64,000 nucleotides of DNA from positions 503,018-567,017 of the forward strand of contig NC_090622.1 in the NCBI RefSeq assembly GCF_004359215.1, in the 5' to 3' direction. The notes under the pieces were generated by a model. It did no database searches and was not told the DNA's origin. It was given only the letters and a program-made list of their open reading frames with translations. Of this stretch, positions 35,001 to 45,828 are shown piece after piece. A program made the position numbers and the translations under genes. Every line of letters begins with the position of its first letter. The stretch's first letter is position 1. Source of the stretch: Bremia lactucae (taxonomy: Eukaryota > Oomycota > Peronosporomycetes > Peronosporales > Peronosporaceae).

Positions 35001-36260
35001 GGAATAGAATGGATCCGTGGGGATCTTCAAGGATTAACGATCCACTCCGCGCGCTAAGTGTAGCTTCTGTGTCCTCCAGGGCGGCTTCCAAAAAATCTAG
35101 AAGCAAAAATGACTCCAACTCAATATCTGATCGAATAACCACCAACTCAAATAATTCACCAGCCTTTAAGACTCGGCCGAACTCATTAATAGACATTCCG
35201 TCTAGCTCTAAAGAGCATGTAAAGAAGGGATTGCCTCAAAGCTAACTTCTCCCTCGACGTGATCGGTCACACCATTTACAAGCGTATGCAACTGCTCGCA
35301 CTTATCACATTGTGACGGTATAGACGCCTCGCGTCTCTGCTGGCTCGGTGATGAGACAATACGCCTCTTAGAGGCCAGGACTTTCACGTTCCCAAGTTTC
35401 CCGACCTTTATTGGCTCTGTTCCAGAGCTGGTGTCCAATCCAAAATTTAACGAGGAGTTATGTAACTCAATTTTTTTTGTCCAGTGATCATTTACGTGTC
35501 ACTTCACGTGCAATAGAAGGGTTTGACCCGAAATGCCCTGAAAACTTGCCAATATGACACTCAGTTTGGTGCTACCTCGGCCGACCACACTCGGTAGAAT
35601 AAGACGTGCCACCCCACATGCCTCAGGGATATTACACTCTGAAGACTCGGCCATAGGCTTCGGCATTAAGCGATTCGTTATTGCAACGAGTATCACTCGA
35701 CGGAGTCGTGCCGTTCCAACCCATTAATGAGCTCCAATTTAATTTACACTAATTTTGAGTCGGGCGCGTAATTAGTTTTTCAATATTAGAGTTTATAAAC
35801 TAAGACATTCCAATGTCAAGCACGCTGACAGAGTCGGTCAGTGATTCGCGCCAATATCGCTCTTGTTGTTTTGCAAAGGTGGGCTCATGACTCTCCAAAA
35901 TTTTGCTAGAAACATTGCGCGTTGCGCCTAAATTCTTAGACCTCCAATCGATCCATGGCTCATGGCGTTCAAATTAGGCCAAACCAAGGATGAGATAATA
36001 TCCCGAATCCAACCAAGAACGAGACAGCGTTCAACACTGTCAAAGTCCAGAAACTTGATACCTAAGTTCAACGGAACTTTAGGACCAGTGTCACGAGTCC
36101 CAGTCACTAAGCGACAGTGATTATATCACCTCCATGCGCTTTAAAAGCCTCACCATATTGATATTTCTTTTTGAAAGAAAGTCGCCGAGCATAACTACAA
36201 GACGCTCCTGGGTCAATTAAATTTACCATAGCCTAACTAAGCCCTTTTCAGTAGCCTGGG
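35001..36260 (-). pseudogene. protease and pol linker of copy C2
   Basis: 35000-35450 matches the acidic pol leader of C4 and C5 (LASKRRIVSSPSQQRREA, CEQLHTLVNGVTDHVEGEVS). 35500-36260 aligns with the C5 protease region (56430-57300). The retropepsin motif is not intact. Confidence 0.68.
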
Positions 36261-36269
36261 CGACTAACA

Positions 36270-37420
36270 AACCAGGCTTGTACTCACGCTTTCTGCCCTT
36301 ACACACAGAGCTAATAAGGGTTACATTCTGTTTATTCTCACCTCATAGAGGTTCAAAAGAGGCTAGGTCTTTCCCAGTAGGGCGCCCCGTACCAACTGGG
36401 TATCGACATTTTCCCACAGCGTATCATATATATAGTGTAGGCCGGGATTGTTGCTCTTTCGAGCTTTTCGCGCGTTGCGTTAGGGGCAAGCCGAGCGTAA
36501 GTATTTCGTGCTTTCGCACATGTAACATGAAACCTTCTTCTCCCTTTTCAACGAGGCTTAGATCCATGGGTTCCGGTCTATTAGACGACTTCGATGAGTC
36601 CGAAGAGCATGTAGTTCACGGGCGTGCTAGCACCAGCGGACTTAAAGTCGAATATAGCGCGTAGCGTCATGGCAACTGCCTCTTCAAAATTAACGTGATG
36701 GGATCGGTGCAATTCCGGCACAACGCCAGGCAACGCTCTCATTGAGACCCTTCCCGCAAAGAAGGTTACTGAAATTGCTTCTTGCACTGGTTCTTGGTGC
36801 ACAGCGTCAATAAGAGTTCTCAGCTCCTGGACATAGTCATCTATGGTTCGTTTAACCTGACGAGAAACTATGAGTCTTGATCGCATACTAATAGACTGAT
36901 CAGGCGGAAACATGCTGGTTATTTGCTGTGTCGAATCCCATCTGAGAAAAGCGTCTTTTATCGACGTGCCGTACTCCATGGCTCTATACCCGAGCTAGAG
37001 ATGGCCTTGACCACCTTTTGTCGTCATGTTAAGAACATGACAGTCTTTGGAATCTCCATTTGATTGATCCGAAAAAGGAGATTTTTCCATCTTTACCCTC
37101 ACTGTCTTAACATTGACAACAAGAGGACGAGCCATAGGCTGTGGAATAGGTACAGAAATGTACCGAGTCGACATAGATGCCGCCAAGTGGTCCTGGACCT
37201 ATCTGAAAGAGAGGATTTGTATTTCTTAACTGAAAGGCTTCAAGCTTTCCATCCAGAGCCCTGGGTCCTGGTACATTATAAACTCAATGTGCTCCAGCAC
37301 AAACAAGAAATTAAGCTTCTTAAACACTGCGCGTTTTGCCCCTAAAAGGTCAGGAGAAATAGTGTCCATTTGAGCAGAGGCTTAGAATTATTAAGACTCA
37401 GGCGTAGATTGACTCACAAG
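36270..37420 (-). pseudogene. gag: gag of copy C2
   Basis: The frame 36979-36581 (MEYGTSIKDAFLRWDS, QVKRTIDDYVQELRTLIDAVH) and 37186-36995 (MAASMSTRYISVPIPQPMARP) align with C5 gag (55525-56068). The N-terminal frame is broken. The zinc knuckle near 36480 is reduced. Confidence 0.78.
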
Positions 37421-37430
37421 TGCTACCAGG

Positions 37431-37761
37431 TGTAACGGAGCTAACCTTGCTCTTAAGTCAGAGAAAGTTATATAGACTGAGAGAGGCACTTAGTTCTCTA
37501 GAACTAATAGGTTCAACAATTCTGTACAAGCTCGTAAAGCTTAACGATCCCTAGATTAAGGGATTGCGGGATTCGTGGAACCAAGTGGCAACTAGTCGTG
37601 AGAGTATATACCTTAAAAAGTTACTTTTTTTCTCGTAGATCAATACGCAAGCCTTAAAAAGGCACTTGACGCTGTTAGATTAAAAGGGGAACTGAACTTA
37701 TTTGAATATTTAAACTTAAAACTTACCCTAGCTAAATTAAAATCGATTCCGGCCACCAGAT
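37431..37761 (-). repeat. 5' LTR of copy C2, truncated in its palindrome
   Basis: Aligns with the C3 LTR from its 3' border (TGTAACGGAG on the plus strand) up to 37761, where it stops after the left arm of the C palindrome (GGCCACCAGAT). The remaining about 150 bp are replaced by unrelated sequence. Confidence 0.82.
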
Positions 37762-37915
37762 CCCCTACTGAAGTGTGCACTGATCAAAACGCAAGCTATA
37801 TGAAGGCACGACTGGTTGCTTAAATAAAAAAGAGAGCTGTGCAACATTAGGGCAACTTTAGCCCGTTGCAATATGCCCTCTCAAGCAACGGGCTAAAGAT
37901 GCCCTATGTTACACA
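37762..37915. repeat. family B LTR fragment with long inverted repeat
   Basis: Contains two 27-nt arms (37843-37869 and 37885-37911) in inverted orientation around a 15-nt loop, differing at few positions. The right arm matches the start of the B LTRs at 15692 and 42775 (ACGGGCTAAAG, then GCCCTA-TGTTACACA), so this is the beginning of a B LTR that C3 has split. Confidence 0.65.
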
Positions 37916-38388
37916 TGTAGCGGAGCTACCTCGCTCCTAAAGTCAGAGGAAGACTTTCAGACTCATAGAGTCACTTAGTTCTATGTAACTTAAGGGGTTT
38001 AACAACTCAGGAAGTCGTACAAGCTATTAAAGCTTAATGAATCCTAGTTCAAGGGATTCAGGGGCTCGTAAAACCAAGTGGCAACTAGTCCCCAAGAGGA
38101 TATCCTTAGAAAGGCTTCTATCTCTTATCTCTTTCAGATAAATGCGCAAGCCTAGGAAAGGCACTTAACGCTTTAAGATCAGATTAATTATTTAAATCTA
38201 GAAACCTGACCCTTGCTAATTAAAAATAGATTTTGGCCGCCAGATTTATATCTGGCGGCGACCATTTTTGTATTCATAATAAATGGGATTTCAGTAACTA
38301 ACTATTTAAAAATAAGATAAAATAGTATTTTACCCATAAAGTAAATGTACCACAACAACGGTTCTTCAACCGATGTTTGCCCATTACA
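37916..38388 (-). repeat. 3' LTR of copy C3
   Basis: 473 bp, borders TGTAGCGGAG and CCCATTACA on the plus strand. The palindrome GCCGCCAGAT...ATCTGGCGGC lies at 38236-38259. It differs at many positions from its partner LTR, so the insertion is old. Confidence 0.9.
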
Positions 38389-38402
38389 CCCTCCCCCATC
38401 AA
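38389..38402 (-). promoter_or_regulatory. polypurine tract of C3
   Basis: On the minus strand GATGGGGGAGGG ends exactly at the LTR start, the expected position of the plus-strand primer. A similar run follows the LTR at 31904. Confidence 0.72.
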
Positions 38403-38500
38403 ACTGTTGACACCGGGTGACAACATTCGATTCATTTCCTCTTTGAGGTTGGAACCTAATCAGCTAACCGTTCGGTTGTGTGTTTTCTTTCCTTTGTCTC

Positions 38501-39720
38501 ATGACAATCAAGCGTGAGTCACAGACTCTTAGCACCTTACTCGATGGTGAGGTAATGGTGGACTTTGAAATCACTCTCCATCAGAAGATGAGGAGAAGAA
38601 ACGGCGTCGTTCTTACACGCCTTCTCCTCCGGGAGAACGTCGGCGGGCCCCGAATCCCTTCCCAGGACGTGGTGCCGCTGATATCTTAAATGCATTGAGC
38701 AGGACACGGGACAACTTCCATCTGTGATCCTTCCACAGAGGAGTCGGTCGAATTCCCTGAGTCCAACATCATTACGAATCCAATCGATGAAGAGCAAGAG
38801 CAGATAACCCTCATAGAGGATAGAGCTCGTCGTCGAGCTGCGAGATAGCGAAAACTAAAGCTCACAGTGAATATAGACTCACTCCGATTAGTGCGGACGA
38901 GCGTCTCAAAGAGTTAGTGGGTCACAGCTTGGGCACCTGGAATCTCTGGTGACCCGGCGAGGACGCCGGAGGATATCGCTTCCCGCGACGCTCTTCATGA
39001 GCAATTTCTAACCTTAAAGGTAATAACGCGAGGTCAATATTTGACGCGTTTGCGTGATCAAGCCCGTGGGGCTTCGGTGACCTCCATGAGGGAAATTCCG
39101 ATCGCTCGTTTCCAAACGAAATAAGGAGTGGAAATTAAGGCTTATTTGAGAACTACGTCCACGGGCCCGCCACATCCGTAATATTTGGAATGTCAGATAG
39201 TCTGCGGCTGCGGCTAATTTTCGTTTAGAATGGAAGCTTCGCTTCGGTTTCGCTAAGCTTAAGACGAAAGGCCAGTTCCGTTCGGTATTTATGCCACAAA
39301 ACGAAGAAAGGCCTAGCCGATATTTCAGAGCTTCGATTGACCGTGCAATCATGGATCGAAGCCACACTGATGCTATTGATCCACCTTAACCCACGTCTAG
39401 TGGTGGGAAGCGTCGTTTGACGCGAGTTGACCCTGAGCTTGGCGCTCAAAAACGTTAACGGCGCAACCTCGAACTCCCAAGAGTTTTCAGAAAAAGGGTA
39501 CCCTAGCCACTTCACTAGATACTAGTATGACCCTCACGAAGACGTAACTTTAAAAGTTGCTCCACATGAAACTGAAGGTTTTTCCGCGCATCAAGCATCG
39601 CGGGATGGACCCGAAATTTCGGCGGAAGCATTTGATGCTTCTTCGAAAGGTCCTTGCTCGGGTTGAGATTTCCTTTGAGGCAGCTCAAAACCGTCTTTCG
39701 CAGCTAGCTGCTAGAGCATC
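38501..39720 (+). pseudogene. antisense ORF of copy C3
   Basis: Starts at the ATG at 38501 (MTIKRESQTLSTLLDG) about 110 bp inside the 3' LTR, on the strand opposite to gag-pol. After one frame change it carries KKRRRSYTPSPPGERRRAPN and FPGRGAADILNAL, then NIITNPIDEEQEQ, KAHSEYRLTP, RLRDQARGASVTSMREIP, EASLRFR and a C-terminal EISAEAFDA block; each has a counterpart in C2 (32011-33253). The N-terminal part is Lys/Arg- and Ser/Pro-rich. The last about 300 bp overlap the chromodomain on the other strand and may be a shadow there. Function unknown; broken by stops and shifts. Confidence 0.5.
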
Positions 39721-40960
39721 AGCAGCCTCGTTTAAAGGGCCAGCTGTACTTCTGGTGAGGATGCAGCAATCTGCGGCACGACAGCCTGTCTCGGTGCAAG
39801 CGCCTTCAAGTCCACGAGGGAAGGGTCCCGATATGGCTTAAGCAAGCCAACGTAGAACACTGGGTGTGTACGCAGCTTGCAAGGAAGGTTTAGCGTATAA
39901 GCTAGGATCTTCTTGGCCACGACCGTAAATGGTCCAATAAAGCGCGATCGCGATTTGGTCTTGAAGACCGCGAAAACCAAGTTGGTAGGTAGGTTTTTAG
40001 CGTTTAGTAAAACTCGGTCTCCGACCATATAAGAATTAACACAGCTTCTGCCTTTGGCATCTGCTTGTTCTTTTTGTTTGGCTTGGCTATCAGCCATCGT
40101 ATCCCATACATGTCTTAAGACACTAAATCGCGTCGCGCAAAACTCGCTTACTTTTTTCCGAGCGGTAACAGGGCTGTAATCAGCAAGCCTATCGGCCATT
40201 TCACCCCCACCAAGCCCTAAACCTTGCAGTGGTATCGTTAATGGAACGTGCGGGTGGGTACGACCGTTTACATATAACGGAGTATAGCTTGTAGAGGCAT
40301 GAACAGCGTTATTTAACGCAAATTCCACCACTGGGAGCATTGCGTTCCAGCGCTTTGGTGCCTTAGCACATACACTTTGTAAAAACGTCTTCAATGACGC
40401 GATTGACACGTTCAGTTTGGCCATCGAGCTGCGGATGGTCCGCAGTGGACATATCCAATCTGGTGCCAAGCCCTCGGAAAATTGATTTCCAGAATTTATC
40501 CTTGAAACGGGGGGTCCGATCAGAGACAATTGTCACTGGCAAATCATGTTGACGAGATACGCGATCAATAAACAGCCTAGCTGTACCTTCACCATCAATG
40601 GAATCTGGCACGGCCGCTTAGTGAGCCATTTTGCTCAATCGGTCAACAAAGACCATTATGCCGGAGTTACCGGCTGAATATCTGTAGGTAGACCGAAAAC
40701 AAAAATCATAGTAATGGACTCTCAACACCCTATAGGTACGGGCAGACTTGCCAGTGGCGCAGCATCATACGCCGAGGGTTTAACCCTTTAAAAAGTTTCG
40801 CATGTGCGAACGAATGAACTGACCCTTTTGTAAAGTTTGGGCCACCAATAAATCTGGCTTACAGAGACGTAGGTCTTTTCTCTTCCGAGATGACCACCTA
40901 GGATAGTATCGTGTGCCTCATAGAGGATTCGGTTCTTCAAATACTCATCTTGAGGAACAA
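39380..40960 (-). pseudogene. pol: integrase and chromodomain of copy C3
   Basis: Frames 40611-40363 (FIDRVSRQHDLPVTIVSDRTP, STADHPQLDGQTERVNRVIEDV: central Asp and final Glu) and 40529-39732 (VEFALNNAVHASTSYTPLYVNG, YMVGDRVLLNAKNLPTN, SRFIGPFTVVAKK, YVGLLKPYRDP) form the core and GPY/F region. A run of five T shifts the frame after the catalytic Glu, as in C5. A chromodomain follows at about 39600-39400 (FHVEQLLKLRLREG..., KWLGYPFSENSWEFE), with stops in the middle. The zinc finger is at 40960-40780. Confidence 0.82.
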
Positions 40961-42060
40961 CGACGCTAGGTCTTGTTTACTCTCCTTGAAAAATCGCAGA
41001 GCCTAGGTCTTCACCGGCAGGGCGCCTACACCTACTGGGTATCGATGATTTTCCGCACCGCGCCAGATTTCTGGTATAGGTTGAAATTGGTGCTCTGTCG
41101 AGTTTTACGCGTATTTCGTAGGGGACAGGCCGGACGTAATGTTTTCGTGCTTCCGCACATATAACATCTACGAAAGGTCTGATGCTGTTCCAACGCTTAA
41201 AAAGCCTCTTCTCCTTCTTCAACAAGACTTAGATCCGTGTGTTCCGCTCTATTAGACGGAACTTATGTGCTCGGAGAGCTTGTTCGGTAAACAGGCGTGC
41301 TAACGCGAGCAGACTTAAAGCCTAACTCGGCACGTAGCGCTATGGCAACTGCCTCTTCGAAAATAGCAGGATGAAATCGAAATATTTCCGTCCGGGCAAC
41401 GCCCTCTTTGAGACCCCTTATAAAAATTGTTACGACAATTGCTTTTTGCACCGGGTCTTGATGCATAGATGCAATGAGAGCTCTCAACTCCTTGACAAAG
41501 TCCCCTAGGGTTCTTTTACCCTGTCGAGTCGCTTGGAGCGTGCTCGCAAGCGAAAAGCCTGATCAGGCGTTGCAAACATGCTGGGCATTTACTGTTTCAG
41601 CGAATCCTATGAGCAAAAAGCGTCGTTTATGGACGTGCTAATGGTAGTGCCCACTCCACGGCTCTACCTCCAAGTTTGGTATTGGCCATAGCCACCTTTT
41701 GCCGTTCTGCTAAGAACAAGGCGACGTCAATGGACATCTCCATCTCCTTAATCCAAAAAGGGAGATTTTCTCCCTCATTTCCCTCTAATGTCTTCACATT
41801 AACAGCAAGAGGGCGAGCCTTCGGCTCTGAATTATGTACAGATGTACCGCGTTGGCATCGATGCCATTAAGTGATCTTGTACCTGGCCGATCAGGGAGGC
41901 TTCATATCGCATGAAGGCTTCAAGCCTTGCATGCAGGACCTCTGGTCCCTGGGAGATAATGAATCCCACATGTTCAAGCCCAAATAAGGTTTTGAGTTTG
42001 TTATAAGCTGCGCAATGCGCCTCTGAAAGTTCTGGAATCTCTTTCATTTCAGTGAAAAAT
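40961..42060 (-). pseudogene. gag: gag of copy C3
   Basis: The minus frames 42047-41832 (KEIPELSEAHCAAYNKLKTLFGLEHVGF), 41487-41263 (MRALIASMHQDPVQKAIVVTIFIRGLKEG) and 41225-40977 (the C-terminal region with a single remaining knuckle-type Cys) align with C5 gag at 55340-56280. Frames are broken at about 41830 and 41500. Confidence 0.8.
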
Positions 42061-42111
42061 TAGTCTTGTAAAGACTCAGGCGTAGATAGATTGACTACTA
42101 GTGCTACCAGG

Positions 42112-42599
42112 TGTAGCGGAGCTTCCTCGCTCCTAAAGTCAGGAAAGACTTTCAGACTCAGAAAGTGTCTTAGTTCTATAGAACTAATGGGCTTAACAAC
42201 TCCGGGAGTCTTACAAGCTAATAAAGCTTAATATATCCTAGTTCAAGGGATTTAGGGGTTCGTAGAACCAAGTGGCAACTAGTGCCCAAGAGTATATACC
42301 ATAAAAAGGCTTCTATCTCTTATCTCTTTCAGATAACTGCGCAAGCCTTAGGAAGGCACTTGACGCTTTCAGATCAAAAGAGGGACTGCACTTTATTACG
42401 TTTATAATCTAAATCTTACCCAAGATAATTTTAAAATAGATTTCGGCCGCCAGATTTATATCTGGCGGCGACCATTTTTGTACTTATAATAAATGGGATT
42501 TCAGTTATTAACTATTTTAAAATAGAATGAAAGGGTAGTTTTCCCGTAAAGTAAATGTACGACAACAACGCTTCTCCAACCAATATGTGCACCATTACA
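42112..42599 (-). repeat. 5' LTR of copy C3
   Basis: 488 bp, followed on its left by the primer site (GTGCTACCAG on the plus strand, 42101-42110). The palindrome is at 42446-42469. Confidence 0.9.
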
Positions 42600-42792
42600 A
42601 CACAATAATTTTGATTTTAATAAGAAAATATTTTAGAAATAATTTCAAAAGATAGTCAGTTCTTTAAGCGACATAATAAGACCCACCGCTTTGGTGTGGT
42701 TTACATTGTGACCGACCCTTGTGTATGTGTAGCAACTGAGGGCTTTCACATTAACGGGGATGACGGCTGGTTTAACGGTCTAAAGTTGCCCT
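42600..42792 (+). repeat. rest of the split family B LTR
   Basis: From about 42668 it aligns with the middle of the B LTR (ACCCACCGCTTTGGTGTGG, TGTGTATGTG, CATTA...GGATGACGGCT). Together with 37762-37915 it is one B LTR interrupted by C3. The first 65 bp after the target repeat are AT-rich and unplaced. Confidence 0.65.
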
Positions 42793-43254
42793 TGTGTTAC
42801 ACAGTCCCCGTTAAGTACACTTGGTGTACTTCACGGTGTGGTCAATTACTTTTATAAGTAATAAGACCCAGCACTTGGCTCGCATTTGTGACCAAGCCTT
42901 GTGTATGTGATGCACATAGGTGCATTCACATTAGGAGGGATGACGGCTAGCGTCATCCGTTACGCGAGGTATCTAGAAAGATACGCTCGCAATACATATT
43001 TGTTTTATCAATAGAGATGACATTTTGATTGGTAAAAATAGGTATTTATATTTAATTTGATCAAATATAAATCAATCTGGAAACTACTTCCTTGCGCACG
43101 AGGAGCCGGATTACCGCTCCGTGACGACACTTTACTAAAGTACTTAGTGCGTCGGGTGCACTGCACGCAAGAGAAGCTGGGTAAGCCGTTTCCTTGCTGT
43201 GCTAGGGCGTGTGTCTAAGTAGAGCGTGGCCGTATTACAACGTGCCCGCCAACA
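42793..43254 (+). repeat. 5' LTR of copy B2 (family B LTR)
   Basis: Begins near TGTGTTACACAGTCCCC and ends CCAACA before the primer site TGGTAGCACTTG (43257-43268). It aligns with the B1 LTR. A second, partial B LTR lies directly to its left, so two LTR copies stand in tandem. Confidence 0.75.
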
Positions 43255-43310
43255 CTTGGTAGCACTTGAAAATTTTCTCACGACCCGCATCTCTGCGTGT
43301 GTACGTGAGG

Positions 43311-44280
43311 ATGAGCCTCAATATTGATTGTCATTTCCCCCACCTCTCCGAACATCATCGGGTGGTGGAAGGGCATATGGTGCAGGGACTTGGTGAACAA
43401 GCCCTGGCCAGGCTCCTGGGCGGTCCTGTTGCGCAGTTGAAGCAGTTTGAAGCATTCGTGCTCGGACAACGAAGAGTCGTGTCCGAGACACAGAGCCATG
43501 CTGCGGCGGAGTCCGTCACTCAGACTTAGGATGAGCTGAGGTATAAGCAGGCTTGGAACGAGGCTCTCAACAGGACTGTTGAGATGCTCTCTGCCCGGTC
43601 GCATCAGCCGAGGCCTATTTGAATGGATCCGCCCAAGTTCGATGGAACTGCAGCGCACACGATTGTCCAGTGGCTTTTAGCCGTGGAGCCATGCTGTGTG
43701 GCACAGCTCATCGAGGACGACAGTAGAATGGTGTCGTACGCCATGTCGCATCTGCTTGGTAAGGCCTCAGAACGGGCTTACTCGGCGCTTATGGCGGACT
43801 GGAAGGCGTTCCCTACATGGGCGATCTTTAAAGAAAAGATTCGCTCCATGTACCAGCCGCCAAACAACGAAGTGTTGCTTCAGGCGCGCTTCTTTGGAGT
43901 GCGACAGGCGAAGCGATCTCTCAAGAGTATGTGCAAGAGATGTGCTCGCTGTCGGCGTACATTATCGTAGGCCCATTCCGGAGCACATTAAGGTGCCCAC
44001 GCTTATGAACGGACTACGGTAGAGCCCATCGCGACAGACCCTTGTCAGAAAAGTGCCGTCAACGATGGAAGAGGCATTTAAATTGCCTTGATTAAGGAGC
44101 AATCCTACAACAGTGCCTCGGCGACAGCTTGGTATAAGCCGTCGACCGTGAAGTCAGATGCCAATCTCATGGAGTTGTACAATGCAAACATAGTCTGCTT
44201 CAACTGCGGCCACATGATGGCTCGCTGCTATACCAGAGCCCCTGCTGGGGCTAAGACGCCCAAAGGGTGATGGTAAGAGC
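43311..44280 (+). pseudogene. gag: gag of copy B2
   Basis: The start matches B1 (MSLNI). The frame is stopped at 43527-43529 where B1 has a CAG codon, a simple C-to-T nonsense change; a second stop precedes the capsid core MDPPKFDGTAAHTIVQWLL, SRMVSYAMSHLLGKASERAY (43623-43970). The knuckle at about 44190-44235 reads CFNCGHMMARC, three residues shorter between the second Cys and His than a CCHC finger. The body is otherwise better preserved than in B1. Confidence 0.82.
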
Positions 44281-44376
44281 CTGCATCGACCTCTGAGGGG
44301 TCGGGAAATGCAGGAGCGCAGTAAGGGCGGGATGCCTTACTGACGCGGACTCTGAAGCTACCCCTAGTTCAGAATT

Positions 44377-45276
44377 GTGAAACAAATGGGTAGCATAGTC
44401 GCTGAGGTCTCGAGATTTCGGACCTCAACCCAAGTGGTCTATAGTGCTCAAGTACGAGTCTATCGCCAGGTAATGACACTCAAAGTGGATTCGGGTGCCT
44501 CACAAAATTTCGTAAAATTCGCGGCTCTAAGAAAGAGACCGGCGATGTTTGGTTCGCTTTGCCAGGATGACAAGCGAGATAATGCGACCATTCGCTAAGC
44601 GAACGGCGCGCTCGTCAAGTCTGAGGGAGTTCGGGTAGAAATCACTTTCAGCTTAAGTAACTTCTCTTGTAAAGACAAGTTCACAGTGCTAGATATGGGG
44701 AGTCCGTATGACCTCATCCTAGACATGCCATGGTATGACCTCATCCTGGACATGCCATGGTTGGCAAAACACTAACCATGGATAGACTGGCGTTCATGCG
44801 CAGGTGCGAACTCGACGCAGGACACCGGAAACGATGTGCTCCTGCAAGAGGTGTATGCAACTGATGTCGAGTCGAACACAGTTGAGTGTGCGTTGACGGG
44901 ATGTCAAACGTCACCAATTCCTTCATAGCTCGTTGAGACTGGGGTAGTGAAAAGTGCAATGACAAGTAGTCATGCAACCCATTGTCCTGCACAGAGCCGA
45001 GAGCCTGTAGTAGTAGACGGCGAGCTGACAGGAAGTCAAGCGTCGCATAAACCGGCAGTGCCTAGAGCCTGGTGCGGTTGGAAGGGGTGCATTAGCCAGG
45101 AGAGCAACAGCACCTGCTTCCTAGACAAAGATTGTGGAGAGTACCCGACAGATAAGGACGATCAAAGGCACGTCTAAACGAGTGACCTTTGGATCAGTCT
45201 CTAATGAAGAGGACGGGCCTACGAACGCGGTGTTCGAGGCCGCAAAGACGAAATTGCTGAGGCATCCTCAGTTGAG
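44377..45276 (+). pseudogene. protease and linker of copy B2
   Basis: VYRQVMTLKVDSGASQNFVKF keeps the retropepsin D-S-G-A motif (about 44485). A second block (YDLILDMPW) occurs twice in tandem at about 44705-44765 through a 30-bp-scale duplication. The linker to RT is open only in pieces (44947-45177). Confidence 0.78.
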
Positions 45277-45828
45277 GTGCTCCGGCAAGACTTTAACTCT
45301 ACCGAAAAGATAGTAAAACTACCGGACATGTCGTGGGATCTGATCCTTGACGAATTAAAGGAAGGAAATATTTACGAAATAGTCACACTTGTTCCAAAAG
45401 AGAACTTGGTGGACTGTTGCTCGTCGTCCACAAGGGACGAGAGCGTACAAGAAACGGACAAAAATAAACAGTTTACTGCTTAAGGCTGGGATGCCTAGAG
45501 AGACAGTCCGTCCTTTGAGGTACTGTGGAAATATCGCGATGTGTTCCCAAAAGAAATGCCGAGCCGCCTACAGGGCGTCGGGCACGAAATTGAACTCGAA
45601 CCTGGCACCAAAAATTGTGTGATCAGGCAATGGCTGTTGCCGAAAAGACAAGTCGAATATATCGATATGTTCTTCGACAAGCGAGCCAAGGCGGGACATG
45701 TACGTGAGAGCAAATCGCCTCACTGCAGCCGGACCTTTTGTTTGCGAAATTCCACAGGTGGATAGCGCGTGGTTCATGCTTACAATAAGCTGAACACGGC
45801 GGCCATACCGGCGCGAACGCCAATCGCC
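45277..45828 (+). pseudogene. pol: reverse transcriptase of copy B2, N-terminal part
   Basis: Frames 45277-45483 and 45541-45765 carry YRDVFPKEMPSRL-type, EPGTKNCVIRQWLLPKRQVE and SRTFCLRNSTGG blocks as in B1. At about 45828 the sequence switches into family C; B2 RT resumes at 48242. Confidence 0.78.

Larger units (their letters stand above)
31394..37761 (-). mobile_element. Gypsy family C copy C2
   Basis: A near full-length minus-strand element: 3' LTR 31394-31904, antisense ORF region, integrase, RT, protease, gag and a truncated 5' LTR (37431-37761). RNase H is deleted, as integrase sequence at about 34130 joins directly to the RT C-terminus at about 34150. Confidence 0.82.
37916..42599 (-). 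mobile_element. Gypsy family C copy C3, complete, internally deleted
   Basis: Two LTRs (37916-38388 and 42112-42599) with TGTA...TACA ends flank a minus-strand interior with purine tract, antisense ORF, chromodomain, integrase and gag. Five-base direct repeats ACACA lie at 37911-37915 and 42600-42604. Protease, RT and RNase H are absent: integrase (about 40960) is fused to gag. It therefore cannot copy itself and must have moved with proteins from another copy, unless the deletion came later. Confidence 0.9.
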
